Assembly (NCBI GenBank): GCA_024277475.1
Contig: JAJRVC010000347.1
Span: 1 to 12,564 of the forward strand
DNA: 12,564 nt
Origin: Deltaproteobacteria bacterium
Lineage (GTDB): Bacteria; Desulfobacterota; Desulfobacteria; Desulfobacterales; JAFDCJ01
Direction of reading: 5' to 3'
The position numbers and the translations under genes are program-made. Positions 1 through 6,129 of the stretch are shown in pieces. The notes under the pieces were generated by a model. That model had not been told where the DNA came from. It searched no databases and saw only the letters and a program-made list of their open reading frames with translations. The first letter of the stretch is position 1. The number at the start of each line of letters is the position of its first letter.

Positions 1-1
1 A

Positions 2-658
2 AAGGGTACGCCGTGTACGTATGGCTGCACCAGCACTATCCTGGATTTAAGGTTCGGTACGTCAGCCATCGGCTCACCTGAATACGGCATGATCAATGCC
101 TCTATAGCCAAGTTGGCTCAATACTATCGTCTGCCCAGTTATGTCGGAGGAGGCGCTTCAGACAGCAAGATACCGGATATCCAATCCGGATATGAATTTA
201 CCCTCAGCGCCACCTTGAGTGCCCTGGCAGGCGGAAATATCGTGTTTGGATCCGGAGTTCTGGAACAGGGCTTGACAATTGATTATGCAAAACTCGTTAT
301 GGATGCCGAAATGATCAGAATGATTCAGATTGCCATCGGGGGTATAGAGATTTCAGACGATAAACTGGCCATGGATGTTATTCATGAGGTGGGTCCCGGC
401 GGTGCTTTCATCAGCCATGAACATAGTCTGCGCACCATGAGAAGTCAGTCCCATACGAAGTTGTTTGACCGCAGATCCCGTGATGACTGGATGGAAATAA
501 CCCATGGAATGCCTATGCGTGAAAGGGCTTATGCGGACGCGATTGATATTATCGAAAATCATAAGCCTTACCCGCTGGCGGAAGGTGCCCCGGAAGCCAT
601 GGACGAAATCGTAAAAGAATTTGAAAAAGAACTCGGTATCGTTAAAAATAGATATTGA
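2..658 (+). CDS. MttB-family methyltransferase without pyrrolysine, 3' part (5' end outside window)
   Basis: The frame is open from base 2 without a start, so this is the C-terminal 218 residues of a gene that begins upstream; the ATG at 89 is internal. The protein aligns along its length with the two MttB proteins that follow (GSPE, YY.LPS, DSK, SGYE/SGHE, ID/DR..R.DW near the C-terminus). At the place where those two have pyrrolysine (VAGG-O-GDSK) this one reads GGGASDSK, with Ala encoded by GCT at 155-157. It is therefore a non-Pyl member of the family (COG5598-type), which includes enzymes for glycine betaine, proline betaine and carnitine. It probably transfers a methyl group from a methylated amine to a corrinoid protein, but the substrate is unknown. 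It ends in TGA, 48 bp before the next gene, so co-transcription is likely. Confidence 0.85.
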   Translation, partial: KGTPCTYGCTSTILDLRFGTSAIGSPEYGMINASIAKLAQYYRLPSYVGGGASDSKIPDIQSGYEFTLSATLSALAGGNIVFGSGVLEQGLTIDYAKLVMDAEMIRMIQIAIGGIEISDDKLAMDVIHEVGPGGAFISHEHSLRTMRSQSHTKLFDRRSRDDWMEITHGMPMRERAYADAIDIIENHKPYPLAEGAPEAMDEIVKEFEKELGIVKNRY

Positions 659-692
659 TTTTCGTCCTTAAAAAATTTAATTGTCAATTTAG

Positions 693-700
693 AAGGAGGT
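693..700 (+). promoter_or_regulatory. Shine-Dalgarno site of first complete mttB
   Basis: AAGGAGGT lies 6 nt before ATG 707. It is a full-strength site and fixes this start, in a 48-bp gap after the preceding gene. I see no terminator in that gap, which fits translation from a shared transcript. Confidence 0.85.
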
Positions 701-706
701 ATTCAC

Positions 707-2173
707 ATGTTACGCAAACCAAAGGCCGGGATAAAACGCAATTCAGGGTTCAGCCTGAATGTCATGACCGATGATGAGGCCCATGAAATTCATCTAGCCA
801 CCCTGGAAGTGCTGAAACAAACCGGTGTTTTTGTTGAAAGCGAGGAGGCCCTGGAAGTACTGGACGGCGGAGGCTGCCGGATCGACCCCAAAACAAAAAC
901 CGTCAAATTTCCTGCCTGGGTCGTAGAAGATGCGATCCGCTCGGCACCGGCAAGCTTTATTGCCTGTGGACGCAGACCCGAAGATGACGTTGCGCTGGAG
1001 GACAACCGGGTCACGTTTACCAATTTCGGCGAAGGCATCATGTTTGTCGATCCTTACACCGGCGAACACAGAGACACCACCAAGGCGGATATAGAAAAAG
1101 CAGCTCGAATTATCGACGCTCTGGAACACATAGGAACCTATGAACGTGCCATGTGTTCCCACGACAAACCCTACCAGGTACAGGCGTTGCACAATGCCGA
1201 GGCGTCCCTGATCAACACGACCAAACACCACTGGCTGTGTCCGGTAGATGGGTATCAGGCGCAAAAGATCATAGATATGTGCGCCGCAATTGTCGGCGGG
1301 AGGGAAAAACTCAGGGAGCGACCGTTGCTTACATTTGCAACCTGCCCCATCAGTCCGCTCAAACTGCCGGAGCATCACTGTAAAATCATATTAGAAGCGG
1401 GTAGAAACGGCCTGGCTGTTCTGGTTATCGGAATGGCTCTTTCCGGCGCTTCCAGTCCCATCCATCCGGCAGGCACGCTGGTAATTCAAAATTGTGAAGT
1501 CCTGTCCAGCCTGGTTTTGAGTCAATTAGCCAGCAAGGGGACACCGTTTATCTATGGTAGTTCGACGTGCCCCATGGATCTGAAAATGGCCACAGCCACC
1601 GTGGGGTCACCTGAACTCGCCATGATCAGTGCAGCTGTGGCAAGGCTGGCGCGTTATTACAGTTTGCCGTGCTTTGTGGCCGGCGGGTAGGGCGACAGCA
1701 AGGTGGTTGACGCCCAGTCGGGTCATGAAAAAACCATTACAGGCTTGCTACCGGCGCTGGCAGGAGCCAACGTCATTTACGGTTTGGGAATGCTTGAGAT
1801 GGGAATCACTTTCGACCTGGCACAACTTGTACTGGATAATGAAATCGCCGGAATGATTCTGTATTCGCTGAATGGAATCGTTGTCAACGACGAAACGCTG
1901 TCGGTAGATATCATTAGAGAATTGGGTATCGGCAAAGACTATATGGCCCATGCGAGTACGTATAAACACATGAAATCCCAATCCCAGGTCCAAATTATCG
2001 ACCGCAGGATGCGTGAGGACTGGGAGGCAGCCGGCAGTACGGATATATACAAACGCGCCCATGACAAAATGATTAATATTCTGGAGACATATGAACCTCC
2101 TCCATTACCGGACAATGTGCGGGACACCCTTCGATCAATCGTGGAGGAAGCTGAAAAAGAACGGGTTCCTTGA
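707..2173 (+). CDS. mttB: Trimethylamine methyltransferase MttB, pyrrolysine-containing, divergent copy
   Basis: This enzyme should transfer a methyl group from trimethylamine (or a related amine) to the Co(I) corrinoid of MttC in the cytoplasm. The reading frame from ATG 707 meets TAG at 1688-1690 and continues in frame to TGA at 2171-2173. Decoding the amber as pyrrolysine gives 488 residues with Pyl328, close to the usual length of about 495. The flank VAGG-O-GDSK is the MttB active-site signature, and the part after the amber (SGHEKT, ALAGAN.IYGLGMLEMG) is a normal MttB C-terminus, so this is not a broken gene. AAGGAGGT at 693-700 supports the start. It differs from the next copy near the presumed substrate pocket: residues 252-254 are IHP instead of VTL, and 260-263 are IQNC instead of DHNA. 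Another amine substrate is therefore possible. It has no adjacent corrinoid gene of its own and probably shares mttC. Confidence 0.93.
1688..1690 (+). other. Pyrrolysine codon (internal amber TAG), Pyl328 of first mttB
   Basis: The TAG is in frame between GCC GGC GGG and GGC GAC AGC AAG. The same protein context (GG-O-GDSK) occurs in the neighbouring MttB at the same residue number. In the known enzyme family this residue is L-pyrrolysine, whose pyrroline ring binds the amine substrate. An ordinary gene caller would stop here and report two fragments. Confidence 0.93.
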
Positions 2174-2204
2174 ACGATCAAGAAATGGATCAGCGCAAGC
2201 CGCA

Positions 2205-2216
2205 ACCATAAATGGT
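2205..2216. repeat. Perfect palindrome ACCATAAATGGT
   Basis: Five-base arms ACCAT and ATGGT flank AA, 32 bp after the stop of the first mttB. The core CCATAAATGG occurs again at 12450-12459, just after the stop of the last gene, where it is the outer edge of a large palindrome. It may be a remnant or the end of the same repeat family, or a coincidence. Confidence 0.4.
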
Positions 2217-2363
2217 GAGAGGAACAACGGCGTATTTTTTTATCTGTAATTTCAATAGAATAAAAGTTATAACCAATGCAGCATTCTTATCAGCTGATCC
2301 AGAAATAAATCACTTTTTAGAGCACCCCCAGGTCAGAATCAAATAATCCTGAATGGTGAACAC

Positions 2364-2388
2364 TGGATCTGAGAACCCAACAGATCTA
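2364..2388 (+). promoter_or_regulatory. Hairpin immediately upstream of the second mttB ribosome-binding site
   Basis: GATCTG at 2366-2371 pairs with CAGATC at 2381-2386 around a 9-nt loop. The stem extends by a G-U and a T-A pair to 2364 and 2388, giving 8 pairs. It ends 5 nt before GGAGG at 2394-2398. It could affect translation initiation at the TTG start. The structure is seen in sequence; the function is inference. Confidence 0.35.
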
Positions 2389-2393
2389 CGAAA

Positions 2394-2398
2394 GGAGG
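2394..2398 (+). promoter_or_regulatory. Shine-Dalgarno site that selects TTG 2407 as start
   Basis: GGAGG (within AAAGGAGGT) is followed after 8 nt by an in-frame TTG at 2407. The upstream in-frame ATG at 2353 has no such site and would put this Shine-Dalgarno inside the coding region. From TTG the N-terminus aligns without gaps to the first mttB product. Confidence 0.8.
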
Positions 2399-2406
2399 TA
2401 GCAAAC

Positions 2407-3882
2407 TTGAGACGCAACTTGCATGCCGGTAAACGGCAAAGCGGGGGGTTGAGCTTGAAAATTTTTACCGATGATGAGCTCGATGAGATCCATCTGGCCA
2501 CCCTTGAAGTTATGGAAGAAACCGGACTTCTTTTTGACGATGATGAGGCGCTGGAAGTCCTGGATGGTGGCGGAGCAATCATCGATAAAAAAAGCAAAAT
2601 CGCAAAATTTCCCCCCTATGTGGTGGAAGATGCCATCCGTTCGGCACCTTCAAAACTACTCCTGGCCGGACGTAACCCCAAAAACGACTTTGTTATGGAG
2701 AATAACCGGGTCGGGTTTACCAATTTCGGCGAGGGAGTCTTTATTGTTGATCCATACACCGGTCAGCACCGGGAGACCACAAAAGCCGATGTGGCCACCT
2801 CGGCCCTTCTGGCTGATTATTTAAGTGAGATCGATGTATACGAACGGGCCGTGGGCGCCTCCGATGTGCCGGTGGAAACCGTCCAGCTGCACAATGCCGA
2901 AGCCTGGCTGCCGAATACGTCCAAACATGGATTTATGGGATCCGGCAACGGATACTTGACCCAAAAACTTGTAGAAATGGCGGCGGCCATTTGCGGAGGC
3001 AAAGACAAGCTCCGGGAGCGTCCGATCATTTCCTTTATTACCTGCCCCATAAGCCCGCTGCAGCTGGTTGGGGAAAGCTGTGAAATAATCATGGAAACCG
3101 CCCGGGCCGGTCTGGCGGTAAACGTTTTGTCCATGGCCATGGCCGGTGGGTCATCACCGGTAACTCTGGCGGGAACCCTGGTGGATCACAATGCGGAAGT
3201 TTTAGGCGGCTTGATCCTCAGTCAACTCACCTGCAAAGGGGCCAAATTCATTTATGGGAGTTCCACCACCGCTATGGATCTGAGACAGGCGGCAGCCTCC
3301 GTGGGTTCACCGGAATGTGCCTTGATCAATGCCGCCGTGGCCCAGATGTCGACCTACTATCTGCTGCCCAGCTGGGTAGCCGGCGGATAGGGCGACAGTA
3401 AAACCTGTGATGCCCAGTCCGGTCATGAAAAAACCCTCACAGGCCTTTTACCGGCGTTGGCAGGTGCCAACCTGATTTACGGCTTGGGGATGATCGAAAT
3501 GGGCATGACCATTGATTACGGCCAAATGGTGATGGACAATGAGTTTGCCCGCATGATTAAGTACCTGGTGCAGGGAATCGCTGTCAATGATGAAACCCTG
3601 GCAGTGGATGTAATTAAAGAGATCGGGGTTGGAAAAGATTTTCTCTCGCACGCAAGCACTTACAAGCACATGCGAACGCAATCGCAGCCGAAATTGATCG
3701 ACCGCTGCATGCGCGAAGATTGGCAAGCAGCCGGTGCAACGGATATCCACCAACGGGCACTGGAAGAGGCGCGGACTATTTTGGAAAATCACAAACCGGA
3801 TCCGTTGCCTGCTGATGTCCTGGCCACAATACGTGCCATCGTTGAGGAAGCTGAGGCCGAGTTAGGAATAGCCAATAAGTAG
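2407..3882 (+). CDS. mttB: Trimethylamine methyltransferase MttB, pyrrolysine-containing, canonical copy
   Basis: This is the copy most like characterised MttB as I remember it ([41 protein letters not shown]). It should methylate the corrinoid of MttC, encoded 44 bp downstream, with trimethylamine as donor. TAG at 3388-3390 is read as Pyl328, the same residue number as in the previous copy, and the frame continues to 3882, giving 491 residues. I start at TTG 2407 because GGAGG lies 8 nt before it and the N-terminus then matches the previous MttB residue for residue; starting at ATG 2353 would add 18 unmatched residues. The terminal codon is also TAG (3880-3882). If it were read through, pyrrolysine plus seven residues would be added before TAA at 3904-3906. 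How the cell tells the two TAGs apart is not evident. Confidence 0.94.
3388..3390 (+). other. Pyrrolysine codon (internal amber TAG), Pyl328 of second mttB
   Basis: The TAG is in frame between GCC GGC GGA and GGC GAC AGT AAA, in the MttB signature VAGG-O-GDSK. Strong protein similarity to the first mttB continues on both sides. It is assigned as pyrrolysine from established knowledge of the family. Confidence 0.94.
3880..3882 (+). other. Terminal TAG of an amber-decoding gene, with in-frame TAA backup at 3904-3906
   Basis: The last codons are GCC AAT AAG TAG. The position matches the normal MttB C-terminus, so I treat it as the stop. Readthrough would add Pyl and seven residues (FEQKSKI) and end at TAA 3904-3906, still before the mttC ribosome-binding site. 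Confidence 0.7.
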
Positions 3883-3910
3883 TTTGAGCAGAAGTCCAAA
3901 ATTTAACCTT

Positions 3911-3918
3911 AAAGGAGA
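3911..3918 (+). promoter_or_regulatory. Shine-Dalgarno site of mttC
   Basis: AAAGGAGA lies 8 nt before ATG 3927 and supports that start. The 44-bp gap after mttB has no terminator, so the two genes are probably on one transcript. Confidence 0.75.
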
Positions 3919-3926
3919 ATATTGAA

Positions 3927-4562
3927 ATGGAAGCATTGTTTGAAAAGATGGCGGAAGCGTTGATTGCAGGCAAACAGGCTGAAGTAAAGGAACTTTCTCA
4001 GCAAGCCCTGGATCAGGGGGCTGCTGCCCGGGAAATCATTGATAAAGGCTTGCTGGCCGGAATGGATGTAGTGGGCAAGCGGTTTAAGGCTGGCGATATG
4101 TTTATCCCCGAGGTGCTGCTCTGCGCCCGCTGTATGCATGGGGCCATGGATATATTAAAACCGCTGCTTTCGGAAGCCGATTCCGCTGGCGTGGGTATCT
4201 ATGTGATCGGCACGGTGGAGGGAGATTTACATGACATCGGGAAAAATCTGGTGTCCATGATGCTCCAGGGCGCTGGCTTTGAAGTTGTTGATCTGGGAAC
4301 CAATATCACCTCGCAGCAGTTTGTCGATGCAGTCAAGGAGCACAAGCCCGCCATCCTGGGGCTGTCGGCGCTGCTGACGACCACCATGCCGAAGATGGAA
4401 GAGACGATAAATGCGCTCAAGGAGGCCGGCATTCGCGATCAGGTCAAGATCATGGCCGGCGGGGCCCCGGTGACCCAGGATTTTGTGGATAAGATCGGAG
4501 CCGATGCTTACGGCGCCAATGCCGCTTCCGCCACGGAAAGGGCCAAAGAACTGGTTGCTTGA
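3927..4562 (+). CDS. mttC: Trimethylamine corrinoid protein MttC
   Basis: This small cytoplasmic protein of 211 residues carries the cobamide that accepts the methyl group from MttB. The N-terminal helical B12-binding cap covers roughly residues 1-85. The Rossmann-like cobalamin domain follows, with the motif EGDLHDIGK at 98-106, where His102 is the expected lower axial cobalt ligand. The later motifs LSALLTTTM (about 150-158) and GGAPVT (about 175-180) are typical of the nucleotide-tail pocket. Length and motifs match the MttC/MtbC/MtmC group. Its place 44 bp after mttB makes MttC the best name, though these proteins can be shared between methyltransferases. As the only corrinoid gene beside three MttB-family genes in this half of the window, it probably serves more than one of them. 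Confidence 0.92.
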   Translation: MEALFEKMAEALIAGKQAEVKELSQQALDQGAAAREIIDKGLLAGMDVVGKRFKAGDMFIPEVLLCARCMHGAMDILKPLLSEADSAGVGIYVIGTVEGDLHDIGKNLVSMMLQGAGFEVVDLGTNITSQQFVDAVKEHKPAILGLSALLTTTMPKMEETINALKEAGIRDQVKIMAGGAPVTQDFVDKIGADAYGANAASATERAKELVA

Positions 4563-4643
4563 CTTTGAGCTGGACCCGATTTAGAGGCGATGGCTCTGTG
4601 CATGAGAGATAGGGCATGCCGGAGACAACCGAAATTTTTTTGT

Positions 4644-4658
4644 CCCGGCTTGTCCGGG
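4644..4658 (+). other. Short GC hairpin before mtbB copy 1
   Basis: CCCGG at 4644-4648 and CCGGG at 4654-4658 form a 5-bp stem with a 5-nt loop, a few bases before the Shine-Dalgarno of mtbB, in the 109-bp gap after mttC. The T run lies before the stem, so it is not a normal terminator for this strand. Its function is unknown and it may be chance. Confidence 0.25.
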
Positions 4659-4661
4659 TCA

Positions 4662-4669
4662 GGGAGGAG
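4662..4669 (+). promoter_or_regulatory. Shine-Dalgarno site of mtbB copy 1
   Basis: GGGAGGAG directly precedes ATG 4672 with short spacing. The start is confirmed by N-terminal similarity to the other MtbB in the window (MGDGS / YGDGS, EMSA). Confidence 0.75.
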
Positions 4670-4671
4670 AA

Positions 4672-6054
4672 ATGGAAACAATACTTACTCGTTATGGTGA
4701 CGGATCTCCCCTGGAAATGAGCGCAGGCGACCTCATGGCGGATCTTGAGGACGGAACGGCCGATGCGGCCGAACGCGGCAATATCCCGGCCCTCAATAAG
4801 GAAGAGCTGCAATATCTCTTGGAGATATTCAAATCTCCCTACATTTTTATAAGCGTTGAGCGGGGCAATGAAGTGATTCTCAGTTATGACGCGGGAACGC
4901 TTAAGATCAGACGTGTCGGGGTAAATGTTGACCGGATTCAGGCTCTACAGATTTACGAAAAGCTTTTTGGTGCGGACACCATGGAATTGTGTCATGTCGA
5001 CTACAGTTTCAAGCCGATCAAACCGATTGTCACCATGGAACGGCCAATCCTGGAGCAGGCACTGTTATCCACGCATATCCCGTTGTTTTATGGCGCCATG
5101 CCAAATTTAGGTCTGTACAGTCAGCCTGACGGTCCCTTTCCGAATCCCGCTGAACTGTTGCCGCAGGGAAAAATAAAGGACGCCCAGGATTCCTATGAAG
5201 CCACTGTAGAAGCCGCCGTCAACGATATTTTGTATGTGTCCAAAGGCATGCATGAATCCGGGGCCGACGGTATTAATCTGGATACCGTCGGCGCCGCCGG
5301 AGACGCGGATTTCCAGGCCTCATTGATGGCAGCCGAAAAACTCAGGAAGGCCTATCCCGATATTTGCATCGAGCTCGGCATGGCCGGGGAATTTATCCTG
5401 GGAATGCACAGTGAACTGGAATATGACGGAGTGCGCCTGGCCGGGCTGTATCCTCACGATCAGGTGAAACTAGCACAAAAAGCCGGGGTAACTATCTTTG
5501 GGCCGGTGGTCAACACCAACACATCCGAGTCTTGTCCCTGGAATCTTTCCCGTGCCATTACCTTCATGAAAGAATGCAGCCGGGTGGCCACCATCCCCAT
5601 TCATGTGAACATGGGCATGGGTGTGGGCTCTGTGACGGTTAACGATCATCCCCCGGTAGATATCGTCTCCCGGGCATCCAAGGCCATGGTCGAGATCTGC
5701 CGCCTGGACGGGTTGTAGGTTGGCGTGGGTGATCCGCTTGGTATGGCTCTCACCCACGCGCATGCCTCGGGAATGGGCGGAATGCGCGCTGCCGGAGATC
5801 TGGTAGCACGCGTGCAAATGGCCCGCGGTATGCGAATTAAAGAAGCCAAGACTTATGTGGCAAACAGGCTTAAGATAGCAGTCTCGGAATTAACGGATCC
5901 CGTCATTATGACCGAAGTACGTGAAGATCTTCGCATCGGCGCGGTAACACCGCTTCCAGGGTGCGCGAAAGGCATCGAAGCCAAGTTCCGAATCGCGGAA
6001 GTCCTGGGAATTGAGATAAACTGCGTACAGCGTTTTAAGGATAAAATAAACTAA
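4672..6054 (+). CDS. mtbB: Dimethylamine methyltransferase MtbB, pyrrolysine-containing, copy 1
   Basis: This enzyme transfers a methyl group from dimethylamine to its corrinoid protein, leaving methylamine. The frame runs from ATG 4672 through TAG at 5716-5718 to TAA at 6052-6054. It gives 460 residues with Pyl349, close to the roughly 467-residue archaeal enzyme with pyrrolysine near 356. The amber lies in DGL-O-VGVGDPLGM, the MtbB active-site signature. Other family motifs are FGADTMEL, PLFYGAMPNLGLY, ADGINLDT, ELEYDGVRLAGL and GPVVNTNTSE (277-286). The segment after the amber (SGMGGMRAAGDLVAR) is intact and typical. This copy keeps the NTNTS motif I remember from archaeal MtbB and is the better candidate for a true dimethylamine enzyme. 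It lies between mttC and the flavoprotein gene, with no dedicated corrinoid gene directly after it. Confidence 0.93.
5716..5718 (+). other. Pyrrolysine codon (internal amber TAG), Pyl349 of mtbB copy 1
   Basis: The TAG is in frame between GAC GGG TTG and GTT GGC GTG GGT. DGL-O-VGVGDPLGM is the MtbB pyrrolysine context and is repeated in the second copy. Confidence 0.93.
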
Positions 6055-6084
6055 TCGGTTCCAGGTTCAAAGGTTACAACCGAT
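6054..6084 (+). repeat. Hairpin with GGTTCAAAGGTT-type loop after mtbB copy 1
   Basis: ATCGGTT at 6054-6060 pairs with AACCGAT at 6078-6084, a 7-bp stem whose first base is the last base of the stop codon, with a 17-nt loop. No T run follows directly, so a terminator is doubtful. The loop sequence (AGGTTCAAAGGTT) resembles the arms of the larger inverted repeat at 8582-8699, so both may belong to one dispersed repeat family. Confidence 0.35.
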
Positions 6085-6116
6085 GGACACTTTTATTCCT
6101 ACAAAATGTACAAAAA

Positions 6117-6124
6117 TAAGGAGG
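6117..6124 (+). promoter_or_regulatory. Shine-Dalgarno site selecting ATG 6130
   Basis: TAAGGAGG ends 5 nt before ATG 6130. An in-frame ATG at 6106 would place this site inside the coding region and would lack its own site, so 6130 is the preferred start. Confidence 0.8.
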
Positions 6125-6129
6125 CGGAC

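Larger units (their letters stand above)
2174..2406 (+). other. 233-bp spacer between the two mttB genes
   Basis: I find no gene here. It holds a 12-nt perfect palindrome, ACCATAAATGGT, at 2205-2216, an AT-rich stretch at about 2233-2272 with a possible -10 hexamer TAGAAT at 2256-2261 but no good -35, and a hairpin at 2364-2388 just before the Shine-Dalgarno site of the next gene. A weak internal promoter or RNA-level control of the second mttB is possible, but nothing here is strong. Confidence 0.5.

Noticed and set aside
794..1378. Long minus-strand open frames, for example 794-1378, 6208-6858 and 7936-8559
   Set aside because: They lie fully opposite strongly supported genes, have no recognisable domains, and are explained by the codon pattern of the + strand.
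2171..2224. TGA 2171-2173 read as selenocysteine extending the first mttB
   Set aside because: The position matches the usual MttB C-terminus, the sequence after it has no similarity to the family, and there is no clear SECIS-like hairpin directly after the TGA.
2353..2406. ATG 2353 as start of the second mttB
   Set aside because: It lacks a Shine-Dalgarno and places the GGAGG site inside the gene. The extra 18 residues have no match in the first mttB, whereas TTG 2407 aligns exactly.
707..3882. Two mttB genes as pseudogenes split by nonsense mutations
   Set aside because: Both stops are TAG at the same residue (328) in the pyrrolysine signature, and coding similarity continues normally on both sides. 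Chance mutation would not give this twice, and again twice in mtbB.
4600..4619. GCATG/CATGC stem as a terminator after mttC
   Set aside because: The stem is only 5 bp and no T run directly follows; the T-rich stretch is about 15 nt further on.
6106..6129. ATG 6106 as start of the flavoprotein
   Set aside because: A full TAAGGAGG at 6117-6124 precedes ATG 6130, and the extra eight residues (MYKNKEAD) come from that site.
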